DNA of 64,000 nt from Pontibacillus chungwhensis BH030062 (lineage in GTDB: Bacteria > Bacillota > Bacilli > Bacillales > BH030062). The translations under genes and the position numbers were made by a program. The notes beneath the pieces were generated by a model. It searched no databases, was not told the origin of the DNA, and saw nothing but the letters and a program-made list of their open reading frames with translations. Location of the stretch: the NCBI RefSeq assembly GCF_000770675.1, contig NZ_AVBG01000004.1, positions 62,001 through 126,000 on the forward strand, in the 5' to 3' direction. Shown here piece after piece: positions 48,062 to 57,149 of the stretch. Numbering within the stretch: position 1 is the first letter of the stretch; every line of letters starts with the position of its first letter.

Positions 48062-51000
48062 TTATGCTTTTTTCTTTTTACGTCCAATTTTACTTAATGC
48101 TTCATACACAACAGGTACGATTAGGAGTGTAAGAAGCGTTGAGCTTGCTAACCCTCCAATTACGGTTATACCTAGTCCTTTACTGATGATCGAACCACCT
48201 TCAAAGCCTAGAGCTAATGGTAATAGAGCACCTATTGTAGCTAGTGCTGTCATTAGTATTGGTCGAAGGCGTGTTGCTCCAGCATCTAGTAAGGCTTCAC
48301 GTGTAGAAATGCCTTCTTTCTCTCGTTGGATAACACGGTCAATCAATACAATACCATTTGTAACTACAATACCGATTAGCATAAGCGCCCCGATCATAGC
48401 GGAAATACTTAGCGTTTCCCCACTTACTAACAGACCAAGTACGGCCCCGATAATGGTAAACGGCAAGGAGAACAGAATAGCGAATGGCGCTAATGCTCCT
48501 CCAAAGAAGATGACTAGAACGACATAGACAATCGCAATAGCAGCGAGCATCGCAATACCTAACTGACTAAACGACTCATTAATATCCTCTGTAACCCCGC
48601 CGATCTTCAGGTCAATTGAAGCCGGGTGCTCAATGTTGTCTAACTCTTTTTGAACATCAGCCGATACAGAACCTATGTCGTCTGTCGTGGCTTTGGCACT
48701 TATACTTGCATATACCTTACCATTTTGACGAGTGATTGTATCTTCTGTCGTTCCTTCTTCGACCTGAACAAGGTCACTTAACGGTACTGATTGACCAAGT
48801 GGAGTTTGAATCTCCTTATCGGTTAGTTCATCAATACTGTTATACTGATCTTTCTTCACTTCAAGGTACACTTGAAGCTCTTCTCCATCTTCTTTGATGG
48901 TAGTAACTTTCGGACGTTCACGGTCTGGACTTAATTCCATGCCGATTTGTCCAGCTGTTAAACCAAGTTCACTTAACTTTTCCTGATTAGCCACGAGTGT
49001 ATATTCTTCATATGACTCAGATAGACTTGATTCAGGTTCACGTAAATCTTCCTGTTCATTCAAGATTGTTCTCACATCTTCAACATATGGCTTAATATCA
49101 TCCATAGTCTCACCGAATACTTGAACTTGAATGTCACTGCTTGATCCTGTAGCTGAGAAGTCTTGACTCGACCATTCTCCTTTTTCGGTCATAGCTTTCA
49201 GGTCATCCGTCACTGTTTGCTTCTCTTCCTCGAAGTTTTCCGCGTCTTCATCATATTCCACAAAGAAAGCGGCCTGATTACTTACTCCAGGATTCATAGG
49301 GTTTTCTCCGCCTACTGAATACTGAATCGTCTTAACGCCTTCACGATCTTTAAAGTATTCATATGCATCTTGTGCGGTCTCTTCTACGTCTTCAATTGTT
49401 TGGCCAGGTGCTGGACTATACGTTGGCATGACCATCTTCTCCCCTTCAGAAGGTAAGAAACTAGTACCAACTAAAGGAACAAGAGCAATACTGCCGACTA
49501 GAATCGCAACCGCCACAATTGAAGTAATAATTTTGTGATTTAACACACTGTTTAAAACAGAGCGGTATCCATTTGCTAGCTTCCCAGGTCCTTCGTGATG
49601 ACCTTTCATCGCTTGTTTCTTGTTTAATAGTGAATGAGACATCATCGGTACGATTGTAACGGCTACAACAAGAGAAGCCAGTAATGCAAATACGACCGTT
49701 AACGCAAATGGTAAGAACACTTGCCCAACTACCCCTTGCACTAATCCTAGCGGAAGGAATACCGCAATGGTTACGATTGTAGAAGATAAGATTGGCATAA
49801 ACATTTCTTGAGTGGCAGCACGAACCAACTCTTTACCTTCTAGTTTCTCATCCTTCAAGGACATGCGTCTGTATATATTCTCTACTACTACGATTGAATC
49901 ATCCACAACACGTCCAATGGCAACTGTCATGGCACCTAGTGTCATAATGTTTAGCGTAATCCCCATTTGATTTAGTATCAAAATAGCAATTAATAAGGAT
50001 AGTGGAATGGATACAACAGAAATCAACGTTGTTCTAAAGTTACGTAGGAACAACAGAATGACAATGATCGCAAATAAGCCACCAAATAACGCCTTGTTTA
50101 ACATCGTGCTAACAGACTCTTCAATGGGTTCTCCCTGGTCGAAAGAATATACAAATTCTACACCATCAATGTTTTCTTCAAATTCAGCAGTTCGGTCCTT
50201 AACCGCATTCACAACATCTACTGTATTCGCTTCTTGAGACTTTACAATCTGAATGGATACAGAATCTTCCCCATTGGTACGAGAAATGGATTCTGCTTGC
50301 CCGACAATCTCAAGATCTGCAATTTCTTGTAGCTCAACAGTTGGGATCCCTTGTGCTTCCGCGCTACCTTGCGCTGCGGCATTCCCTTGCAGAGCAGCTC
50401 CGGGTTGTTGTCCGTCTGGGGCTTGTTGAGCAGCTTGTGATGGAGCTCCTTGAGATTGTGATGGTACCATCGGGATCTGTAATTGTTTCAAGTCTTCTAG
50501 TGTGGCAATGTTCCCGTCCATCACAACAGACTTTTGTGTATCATCAAAGTTATATAATCCTAATGGGAAGGTTACATTTGAACCTTTAATGATATTTTGG
50601 ACTGTTTCTTTGTCCATGCCACGCTGTTCTAGCGCTTCTTCATTGAAACTCATTTGAACTTCTTTAACTTGTTGGCCTGACACTTGAACAGATGCTACAC
50701 CTTCTAGCCCCTCAAGTTCAGGTACAACCTGGTCTTCAACAGTCTTAGTGAGCTCTTCTAGACTACCATCTCCGTTCAACACACTCATGCTAAGAACCGG
50801 GAATGCATTAAAATTAATGCGTGAAACGTCTGGATCTTGAGCCGATTCTGGTAGTTGCATAGACCTTACAGCTTCCTCTAGCTCATCTTCAGCTTCATCA
50901 AGATCTTTACTGTAGCTGTACTCCAATTGCAAATTTGAGGCATTTTGGAATGAACTTGAGCTCACCGTCTTTACACCGCTCAAGTTTTGCACCTGCTGCT

Positions 51001-51205
51001 CAATAGGTTCTGTTATCTCACCCGCCACTTCAGCTGGTGTCGCACCTGGATATACAGTGGTTACCGTAATAATCGGAGGGTCAATATCCGGTATTGTTTC
51101 TAACTTCATGTTTAACCCCGAGTATAAGCCTGCTACGGTGATAACAATGGTCATCAGCCATACGGCAAACTTATTGTTCATCGAGAAATTAATGATATTC
51201 TTCAA
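48062..51205 (-). CDS. swrC: RND family multidrug/lipopeptide exporter (SwrC-like)
   Basis: 1047 aa, full length for HAE1/AcrB-type RND pumps. The start LETIPDIDPPIITVTTVYPG and the GAMTVAIGRVVDDSIVVVEN segment (TM4 proton-relay Asp pair) are typical, and the second half repeats with GIVVTNGIVLIDRV. An Ala/Gln/Pro-rich insert of about 40 residues follows LQIPMVPSQ (about residues 250-290). Gram-positive members such as SwrC export surfactin-like lipopeptides. TTG 51205 follows AAGGGGAT. It diverges from a TetR gene with a shared operator region. The swrC name is by similarity. Confidence 0.9.
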   Translation of the reverse strand: MKNIINFSMNNKFAVWLMTIVITVAGLYSGLNMKLETIPDIDPPIITVTTVYPGATPAEVAGEITEPIEQQVQNLSGVKTVSSSSFQNASNLQLEYSYSKDLDEAEDELEEAVRSMQLPESAQDPDVSRINFNAFPVLSMSVLNGDGSLEELTKTVEDQVVPELEGLEGVASVQVSGQQVKEVQMSFNEEALEQRGMDKETVQNIIKGSNVTFPLGLYNFDDTQKSVVMDGNIATLEDLKQLQIPMVPSQSQGAPSQAAQQAPDGQQPGAALQGNAAAQGSAEAQGIPTVELQEIADLEIVGQAESISRTNGEDSVSIQIVKSQEANTVDVVNAVKDRTAEFEENIDGVEFVYSFDQGEPIEESVSTMLNKALFGGLFAIIVILLFLRNFRTTLISVVSIPLSLLIAILILNQMGITLNIMTLGAMTVAIGRVVDDSIVVVENIYRRMSLKDEKLEGKELVRAATQEMFMPILSSTIVTIAVFLPLGLVQGVVGQVFLPFALTVVFALLASLVVAVTIVPMMSHSLLNKKQAMKGHHEGPGKLANGYRSVLNSVLNHKIITSIVAVAILVGSIALVPLVGTSFLPSEGEKMVMPTYSPAPGQTIEDVEETAQDAYEYFKDREGVKTIQYSVGGENPMNPGVSNQAAFFVEYDEDAENFEEEKQTVTDDLKAMTEKGEWSSQDFSATGSSSDIQVQVFGETMDDIKPYVEDVRTILNEQEDLREPESSLSESYEEYTLVANQEKLSELGLTAGQIGMELSPDRERPKVTTIKEDGEELQVYLEVKKDQYNSIDELTDKEIQTPLGQSVPLSDLVQVEEGTTEDTITRQNGKVYASISAKATTDDIGSVSADVQKELDNIEHPASIDLKIGGVTEDINESFSQLGIAMLAAIAIVYVVLVIFFGGALAPFAILFSLPFTIIGAVLGLLVSGETLSISAMIGALMLIGIVVTNGIVLIDRVIQREKEGISTREALLDAGATRLRPILMTALATIGALLPLALGFEGGSIISKGLGITVIGGLASSTLLTLLIVPVVYEALSKIGRKKKKA

Positions 51206-51242
51206 TATTTATATCCCCTTTCCATCTTAAGAACAAGCTCGT

Positions 51243-51256
51243 TGACTAGTTAGTCA
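51243..51256. promoter_or_regulatory. TetR-type operator half-pair, site 1
   Basis: TGACTAGTTAGTCA is palindromic apart from its central two bases. The related site 2 lies 33 bp away. Confidence 0.65.
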
Positions 51257-51275
51257 GTACGATATACAATATACA

Positions 51276-51289
51276 TGACCAGTCAGTCA
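51276..51289. promoter_or_regulatory. TetR-type operator, site 2
   Basis: TGACCAGTCAGTCA shares the TGACYAGTYAGTCA pattern with site 1. The 33-bp centre-to-centre spacing is close to three helical turns, so two dimers could bind one face. Confidence 0.65.
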
Positions 51290-51338
51290 GAGGTCAAGAA
51301 ATAAATGTATCTTCTTAGGTAAAAAGGGGGGATCTTAC

Positions 51339-52184
51339 ATGGATCAAAAGAAAGTAAACATCATTGAAAATGCCATTAAATTATTTGCTCAAAGAGGCTT
51401 CAGTTCTACGTCTGTTCAAGAGATTGTGAACGCAAGTCAAATTTCTAAAGGTGCTTTCTATCTCCACTTTAATTCTAAGGATGAATTATTGCATGAGCTT
51501 TTTGAATACTATTGGCTTCGTATGCAAACCCGTATCAACGAAGTATCTGCAAAACCCTTAGATCCAAAGGAAAAGTTTACAGACCAGCTAAAGGTTACGA
51601 TAGAAGAAATCGCTACCCACCGCGACTTCATTATTATGCAAGTAAGAGAGCAAGCCATCCCCTTCAATGATACGATTGAGCATTTCATTCGGAGAATGCG
51701 CTACCATTCTATTTTATTTTACAGGAACCATTTGCTAAGTATTTACGGCCAAGAGATAGAGCCTTATGCATGGGAAGCAAGCGTAATGGTTCAAGGCATT
51801 TTAAAGAGCTATATGGACTTAATAATTGTCGATAATGTCGAATTTGATTATTTCGTATTGGCTCAGTCGATTACAAATAAGGTCGATTCTCTTATAGAAG
51901 GATATAAACACAAAAATGACCAACCAGTCATTACAGAAAAGATTATTCATCAACTGACCCCTTCTTCTTATAATCTACATTATTTAGATGATCTTCTAGA
52001 GCAATTGGAGATAATCGCTTCAAGTGAGCCCGAACCAGACATAAAAGAAACAATTGATGTTTTAGTACAAGAACTAAAGACTTCATCACCAAGAAGGGTA
52101 ATCATAACCGGAATGGCTCATCATTTAGAAAAGTACGAGCGTTATGCAGACCTGGCTTCTTTATTAAGAGCTAAATTTATGTAG
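51339..52184 (+). CDS. TetR family repressor of the RND exporter
   Basis: 281 aa. The N-terminal HTH includes FAQRGFSSTSVQEIVNASQI and SKGAFYLHFNSKDELLHELF. The ligand domain is unusually long: a normal TetR is about 190-210 aa, and about 80 extra helical residues (from YNLHYLDDLLEQLEIIAS to KYERYADLASLLRAKFM) follow, as in YerO-type regulators of swrC-like pumps. GGGGGGATC precedes the ATG. Divergent from the exporter over two operator-like palindromes. Confidence 0.9.
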   Translation: MDQKKVNIIENAIKLFAQRGFSSTSVQEIVNASQISKGAFYLHFNSKDELLHELFEYYWLRMQTRINEVSAKPLDPKEKFTDQLKVTIEEIATHRDFIIMQVREQAIPFNDTIEHFIRRMRYHSILFYRNHLLSIYGQEIEPYAWEASVMVQGILKSYMDLIIVDNVEFDYFVLAQSITNKVDSLIEGYKHKNDQPVITEKIIHQLTPSSYNLHYLDDLLEQLEIIASSEPEPDIKETIDVLVQELKTSSPRRVIITGMAHHLEKYERYADLASLLRAKFM

Positions 52185-52250
52185 AGGGAATCCAGGAGCG
52201 GATTCCTTTTTTTGTTGGGGTATGGGTTTGGTATGGACAATTAGGGGGGC

Positions 52251-53170
52251 GTCTGGACGCTTTTTGGGGGTTGTCCTGACACTTGGGGAGGGCGTCTCGA
52301 CTCTTGGGTGCTCGGTCTGGATACTTCGGGCGCGCGTCTAGACGCTTCGATGCCCGGTCTGGACACTTTGGGCGGGCGTCCTGACTCTTCGATGACCGGT
52401 CTGGACACTTCGGGCGCGCGTCTAGACGCTTCGATGCTCGGTCGGGACACTTCAGGCGCGCGTCCTGACTCTTCGATGACCGGTCGGGACACTTCAGGCG
52501 CGCGTCTAGACGCTTCGATGCCCGGTCGGGACACTTCAGGCGCGCGTCTAGACGCTTCGGCGCTCGGTCGGGACACTTCAGGCGCGCGTCTCGACTCTTC
52601 GGCGCTCGGTCTGGACACTTCAGGCACGCGTCTCGACTCTTCGACGACCGGTCTGGACACTTTGGGCGGGCGTCTCGACTCTTCGATGACCGGTCTGGAC
52701 ACTTTGGGCGCGCGTCTCGACTCTTCGATGACCGGTCTGGACACTTCGGGCGCGCGTCTCGACTCTTCGATGCTCGGTCTGGACACTTCGGGACACGTCT
52801 CGACTCTTCGGCGCTCGGTCTGGACACTTTAGGCGCGCGTCTCGACTCTTCGATGCTCGGTCTGGATACTTCAGGCGCGCGTCTCGACTCTTCGATGACC
52901 GGTCGGGACACTTCAGGCGCGCGTCTCGACTCTTCGATGACCGGTCGGGACACTTCAGGCGCGCGTCTCGACTCTTCGATGACCGGTCGGGACACTTTGG
53001 GCGCGCGTCCTGACTCTTCGACGACCGGTCGGGACACTTCAGGCGCGCGTCTCGACTCTTCGATGCCCGGTCTGGACACTTCAGGCGCGCGTTCCGACAC
53101 TTCGGCGAGCCGTTCCGACGCTTCAGCCCGCGGTCCCGACACTTCCGCACTTCGTCTCGACACTAGAACA
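52251..53170. repeat. GC-rich 42-bp minisatellite (about 22 units, 21-bp sub-repeats)
   Basis: Nineteen well-kept units from 52294 to 53090 are flanked by degenerate ones on each side. Each unit is two related 21-bp halves, GTCTCGACTCTTCGATGACC then GTCTGGACACTTCGGGCGCG (one base more in each). One unit at 52756-52796 has 41 bp, shifting all frames. Variants alternate (GTCTAGACG, GTCCTGACT; GATGCCCG, GGCGCTCG). It is far richer in GC than its surroundings, has no stop in most frames on either strand and no ribosome site, and lies between a TetR gene end and a terminator for the next minus gene. Confidence 0.9.
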
Positions 53171-53209
53171 AGCGCCTACATACTTCAGCGCCCTATAAGG
53201 CGCAGAGCG

Positions 53210-53252
53210 CGCAAAAAAAAAGAACTTTTCCAAGTACAGAAAAGTTCTTTCA
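53210..53252 (-). terminator. Terminator of the DUF3951-like gene
   Basis: AAAGAACTTTTC / GAAAAGTTCTTT arms followed on the minus strand by nine T residues. It separates the minisatellite from the gene to its right. Confidence 0.9.
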
Positions 53253-53276
53253 AATCTATAGATCTCCTTAATCCGC

Positions 53277-53498
53277 TTAGCGATCTTTGTCGTCTCCTTC
53301 GTCTTCCTCCTCTTCTTGTTCATCTTCCTGACGTTCTTCATGGAACTCTTCATTTGATTGACCAGCGATATGATCAAAGGGAGTGTAATAATTATTGGGA
53401 CGTTCTTTTTTTATCATGACTTTGTAGACCACAATTAGTATAAGAACCACCACAATTAGCACAAAAAGGGAGGAGGAATATACTAAATATCCCAACAT
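53277..53498 (-). CDS. DUF3951-like small membrane protein with acidic tail
   Basis: 73 aa from ATG 53498 after AGAGAGG. One N-terminal helix (SSLFVLIVVVLILIVVYKVM), then IKKERPNNYYTPFDHIAGQS, the conserved block of DUF3951 proteins in bacilli, then a highly acidic tail (EDEQEEEEDEGDDKDR). The tail may bind cations or a basic partner. Function unknown. Overlaps nothing and has its own terminator. Confidence 0.72.
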   Translation of the reverse strand: MLGYLVYSSSLFVLIVVVLILIVVYKVMIKKERPNNYYTPFDHIAGQSNEEFHEERQEDEQEEEEDEGDDKDR

Positions 53499-53555
53499 AG
53501 CCACCTCTCTTATTTACTACAAAATTTAAATCGATTAACAGAACCTCTGTAGAGA

Positions 53556-54086
53556 CTACTCTTCTTCCGCCTGACCTAAGTTCAAAGTAGTGCTGTTTAT
53601 TTTCAAGATCGTGTCGCTTTCCCACTGGAGGGTTACTTGATGTACGCCTTCTTCATAATACACCCTTTTCTTAAACCAAAGCGGACCATCTAATTCTCCT
53701 CTTACTCCAAATGGTCCTGTTGCACCTGCATCAAAGCTGTAGAAATCGATCGTATAGTTATGATTGGGTGAACTTATGGTTTTTAAATGTTCATTCTTAC
53801 CTATGTTTGAGAAAAGGGAGGTAAATGCTAGAACGAAAAGCATGGAGGTCATTAAAAGGAGCGCCAAAAAGAGCGTTACCCAACTCCTCATTTTAGTCTT
53901 CCAAGTCCTCCTGTCTTGAAATCCGATCACACATAAAGCAAAGGCTAGCAAACTTAAAAATAGAAGAATAGATGTGGGTGGGGCTATTAGCCAGGCATTA
54001 TTTACATTTGAATAGAAAGAGTAGATCCCGAGTACTAAACAAGAGAGGGTTAGATAAAAGGACCAGAAGTTGCTTTGTTTGACCAC
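53556..54086 (-). CDS. DUF5412-like membrane protein
   Basis: 176 aa from GTG 54086 after AAGGAGGGAAAAGG. Three hydrophobic helices (FYLTLSCLVLGIYSF, ILLFLSLLAFALCVIGF, WVTLFLALLLMTSMLFVLAF), then an exterior domain with SPNHNYTIDFYSFDAGATGP and VYYEEGVHQVTLQWESDTIL typical of DUF5412. Unknown role in the envelope. It precedes the DUF3951-like gene by about 57 bp on the same strand. Confidence 0.75.
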   Translation of the reverse strand: MVKQSNFWSFYLTLSCLVLGIYSFYSNVNNAWLIAPPTSILLFLSLLAFALCVIGFQDRRTWKTKMRSWVTLFLALLLMTSMLFVLAFTSLFSNIGKNEHLKTISSPNHNYTIDFYSFDAGATGPFGVRGELDGPLWFKKRVYYEEGVHQVTLQWESDTILKINSTTLNLGQAEEE

Positions 54087-54184
54087 CCTTTTCCCTCCTT
54101 TTTATTAGATAGTCTATCTGAATATTTTATTCTAGAGTAGTTTGCAAGTATATATTAACATAAAATTACATTTCAATCCTGCAA

Positions 54185-55582
54185 TTACCTTCCTTCTAAA
54201 TCCTTCCACTGTGTATAACTATGATAAGTTGTACCTGCAAACCCTTTTGCATGCATCCCTTTAAAATAGCGCCTGACCTCTGCTAATTCATATTCCATTT
54301 CTATGTAGGTTTTGTCGTCAAAGCTTACATAGTCTAAGTAATGGGGCTTTAATTCCACACCGATCTCTACTTTAGAAGAGTTAGCGTATAACACTTCATT
54401 TTCTGATAGGGAGGTGATGCTATTAGATCCTAGAGCTGTATTACGGTATGCCATTACGGTTACATAATCCTGACGATCAATCATATTTTTATAGAAGTTA
54501 GGGTCATATGGGGCCACACTTGGGCCGTCTGTCCAAAATGGCAAGTCACTGCCGACAATAAAGCCGTTATCCTTTGCATAATCCACATATATCTGTGATG
54601 AGTTTGACCACTGTGTGACAACATTCTCCCGGTCTGTATCCCACTCATCCAAGACGTGTGGTTCGATGTCAAAGTGAATTCCTTTAAATTGTGCCGTTTC
54701 TGATACTTCATTATTGTAAGCCATCACTCGATCCATACGATGTTTTCCTTCAGGTATATTTTCTTCGAGCCCCCAGTGCGGTGCCCCCATTAAAGCATGG
54801 ACCGTTACTCCCATTTGATTCAGGCTCGATATAAAGTAAGGATAATGATCTTCAACTAATGGGTTATAATGAAGATAAACATGATTAATGTGATGACTGT
54901 CCAAGAACTGAATGGTTTCATCGGGGCGGTCTGATACCGCTTTGCTATCCCATAGCCATACACTTTTCCGTGACTTATATTCATTTAGAGCATCTTGAAT
55001 AGCTTTTGAGTACGCCTTAAATTCACTCGTTTGTTCTTGGCTTGTTAATGAAGCAAGTAAACGTAAGTCTCCCCCTGAAAAGAAAGCCCTGGCTTGTGCT
55101 TCTGTATAGGTAATTGAAACTTCTTGACCCATATCAGCATTAACATTCGTGTTTACAGAGAAGCCCTTTCGTTCTAAATGAGTTTTGATCATGTCTAATA
55201 ACCGTTCATTACTTCCTTCAACGCTCGTTCCAACTGCCTCCCCTTGTTCTCCTTGTATAGAAACCACTGTACTCACCGCGCGAGTTACTGAAGGTTCTGT
55301 CTCTATATTGGGAGCAGATGTTGATACATCGATTACACTGTAATGATTGTAGATCTCCCCTGCAGCTCGTTGGGCAAGTAATGAAGAAACGGGCAACAGA
55401 TCCCCTTCTTCCTTGCCATTAATAAACACTTCAGACCCTAGATCAACATAAGAAAAAGCCCAACAACTCTCACATATTACCTCATCCTTTGTAGCTACAT
55501 TCCCTTCTCCAAACACTGTACCACCTATCAAGATTCCCACCATTACACTTAACACAAGAACCACTTGAAATTTGTATTTCAT
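54185..55582 (-). CDS. Secreted TIM-barrel glycoside-hydrolase-like protein
   Basis: 465 aa. Signal peptide MKYKFQVVLVLSVMVGILIG up to about residue 25, then ICESCWAFSYVDLG. Residues about 200-465 look like a TIM barrel: SVWLWDSKAV, HVYLHYNPLV, VTVHALMGAPHWGL, FKGIHFDIEPHVLDEW (a DxE pair in a likely catalytic strand), FIVGSDLPFW and YVTVMAYRN. The layout recalls GH18-like folds without their exact motif. The N-terminal 170 residues are less clear. CGAAAGGGACG precedes the ATG. Substrate unknown. Confidence 0.7.
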   Translation of the reverse strand: MKYKFQVVLVLSVMVGILIGGTVFGEGNVATKDEVICESCWAFSYVDLGSEVFINGKEEGDLLPVSSLLAQRAAGEIYNHYSVIDVSTSAPNIETEPSVTRAVSTVVSIQGEQGEAVGTSVEGSNERLLDMIKTHLERKGFSVNTNVNADMGQEVSITYTEAQARAFFSGGDLRLLASLTSQEQTSEFKAYSKAIQDALNEYKSRKSVWLWDSKAVSDRPDETIQFLDSHHINHVYLHYNPLVEDHYPYFISSLNQMGVTVHALMGAPHWGLEENIPEGKHRMDRVMAYNNEVSETAQFKGIHFDIEPHVLDEWDTDRENVVTQWSNSSQIYVDYAKDNGFIVGSDLPFWTDGPSVAPYDPNFYKNMIDRQDYVTVMAYRNTALGSNSITSLSENEVLYANSSKVEIGVELKPHYLDYVSFDDKTYIEMEYELAEVRRYFKGMHAKGFAGTTYHSYTQWKDLEGR

Positions 55583-55787
55583 AGATTGTCGTCCCTTTCG
55601 ATGTTTAGACTTATTTTTTTATATCGAACAAGATAAGATTATTTTGATAGCTTTAGAGGTAATTACTCTATAAGACTCAAATATAAGTTAATAGTCCTTT
55701 GAATCGGAAGGGGTAAATCCACCCTGTTTAATGGAATTATATGTTAAACTAAATAAAAACTCATATTACGTTTAAGGTGATGAAGTG

Positions 55788-55994
55788 ATGGACTTTTTAA
55801 ATTGGTATGACTGGATAACTCCAACAAATCCACAAGCATCCTTATTTTTAGGTATCATGTTTACCCTTTTGTTAGGTATTTTCGTGTGGTTTGAAACGAA
55901 GAGGCGACAGGCTTTCGTATGGACGATGGTTACTGGAATGATTGTGACCAGTTTGGGAGTTTACTTTTTACAGTGGTTCGGATATTATGGCTAA
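55788..55994 (+). CDS. Small two-helix membrane protein
   Basis: 68 aa from ATG 55788 (GTG 55785 is adjacent) after AAGGTGATG. Two helices (ASLFLGIMFTLLLGIFVW and FVWTMVTGMIVTSLGVYFLQ) separated by the basic ETKRRQ loop. Family not recognised. Monocistronic. Confidence 0.62.
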   Translation: MDFLNWYDWITPTNPQASLFLGIMFTLLLGIFVWFETKRRQAFVWTMVTGMIVTSLGVYFLQWFGYYG

Positions 55995-56040
55995 CACCTT
56001 CTAATTACCTCTATTATTTCAAAAAAATCCCTATTAATGA

Positions 56041-56069
56041 TTGACTATTGTTTAACAAAACGATATAGT
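56041..56069 (+). promoter_or_regulatory. Sigma-A promoter of the padR gene
   Basis: TTGACT at 56041-56046 and TATAGT at 56064-56069 are separated by exactly 17 bp. Confidence 0.75.
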
Positions 56070-56080
56070 TCATTTAATGA

Positions 56081-56099
56081 TATATCAAACATTGATATA
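56081..56099. promoter_or_regulatory. PadR autoregulatory operator candidate
   Basis: TATATCAA-ACA-TTGATATA is a perfect inverted repeat with 8-bp arms. It lies just after the -10 box and about 27 bp before the padR start. Confidence 0.65.
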
Positions 56100-56125
56100 A
56101 AATGACTTTGTAAGGGAGCTTTTAT

Positions 56126-56461
56126 ATGGCAAGAGGCGAGACATTTCAAGCTGGTGAACTAACGGATACTTCTTTCTACATATTACTCACGCTCCAGGAA
56201 GCAAGACATGGGTATCTCATCATGCGAAAGGTTGAGGAACTCACTAAAGGAAAGGTGTCAATCGGACCAGCTTCTATGTATACCACTATCAAAAAATTGC
56301 TTAGTGCTGGATTGATTGAACAATATGGTGAAGGTTCAGGCAAGCGAAAGACTTATATAGCTACTGCTGCGGGGGTCCAACTTTTAAAGAAAGATATAAA
56401 GCGACGTGAAAGGATGCTTGCCCATGCCAGACTCGTCTTTAGTACGGAAGGAGAACAATAA
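56126..56461 (+). CDS. PadR family transcriptional regulator
   Basis: 111 aa. The winged helix is SFYILLTLQEARHGYLIMRK followed by GPASMYTTIKKLLSAGLIEQ and SGKRKTYIATAAGVQLLKKD. It has a short C-terminal dimerisation helix (PadR-s2 type). Such regulators are commonly paired with a DUF2812 membrane protein, as here: the next gene starts two bases after its stop. The inverted repeat at 56081-56099 is a probable operator. AAGGGAG precedes the ATG. Confidence 0.93.
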   Translation: MARGETFQAGELTDTSFYILLTLQEARHGYLIMRKVEELTKGKVSIGPASMYTTIKKLLSAGLIEQYGEGSGKRKTYIATAAGVQLLKKDIKRRERMLAHARLVFSTEGEQ

Positions 56462-56462
56462 T

Positions 56463-57002
56463 ATGAAAAGAACGAAATATGTAATGAGCGGAGGGTTAGC
56501 GTTTTCAGAGGAAAAAGATTTGAAAAAGCTTTCCTCTTTATCTAAGAAAGGTTGGGTTACTAAGAAACTCGCTCCATTCGGATACGTATTGAAACGCGGA
56601 GAAGCAAAGCCCCTGGTCTATGCTGTTGACTATCGAAAGGATGCAGACGATGAATATTTTGCTTATTTTGATGAAGCAGGCTGGGATCACGTATCAACAG
56701 CAGTGAATTATATCCATTTATTTAGTGCCCCAGAAGGTACACAGCCCATCTTCACAGATCAGTCAACGATTATTGAGAAATATGAAGCAGAGAAAAGGAT
56801 CATGGGGAAAGCTGCGTTACCTACGCTGCTTATTACGATCGCTCTCTTTATGCTTTATCCATTGAGTAATACGGATTGGATGGCTGATATATTTGGGGAA
56901 GTTGGCATTGTATTAGGCTATGTGTCTATGATCGTACTCGTCTTTACCGGCATGCCTTACCTCGGCTTTAGAAGAAAAGTTCATAAACTACGAAAATCAT
57001 AG
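56463..57002 (+). CDS. DUF2812 membrane protein
   Basis: 179 aa from ATG 56463 after GGAAGGAGA. Residues about 1-100 form a soluble domain (KLSSLSKKGWVTKKLAPFGY, YAVDYRKDADDEYFAYFDEA GW), and two C-terminal helices follow (LPTLLITIALFMLYPL and VLGYVSMIVLVFTGMPYL). The PadR-DUF2812 pair is widespread in Firmicutes and probably senses an envelope stress; ligand unknown. Closed by a terminator. Confidence 0.88.
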   Translation: MKRTKYVMSGGLAFSEEKDLKKLSSLSKKGWVTKKLAPFGYVLKRGEAKPLVYAVDYRKDADDEYFAYFDEAGWDHVSTAVNYIHLFSAPEGTQPIFTDQSTIIEKYEAEKRIMGKAALPTLLITIALFMLYPLSNTDWMADIFGEVGIVLGYVSMIVLVFTGMPYLGFRRKVHKLRKS

Positions 57003-57088
57003 AAAACCAGAATGGGATCTTGATGCGAAAAAACGCATTCTTATGATTCTTTGCCTAATGAGATAGAGAAACATGCAGTTAATCGAAC

Positions 57089-57128
57089 AAAACGCTCAGA
57101 TACATATTCATACCTGAGCGTTTTTATT
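57089..57128. terminator. Bidirectional terminator (padR operon / amidase)
   Basis: AAAACGCTCAG / CTGAGCGTTTT arms with a loop and T-runs on both sides. Confidence 0.88.
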
Positions 57129-57149
57129 ATTCTTTATGTGATTTTTGAT

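Noticed and set aside
52177-53163. Open frames of 174-328 codons in and around the 42-bp repeats on both strands, encoding 14-residue repeats
   Set aside because: Frames are open on both strands only because the unit length is a multiple of three and lacks stops; a 41-bp unit shifts every frame, no ribosome site precedes any start, and a terminator separates the array from the adjacent gene.
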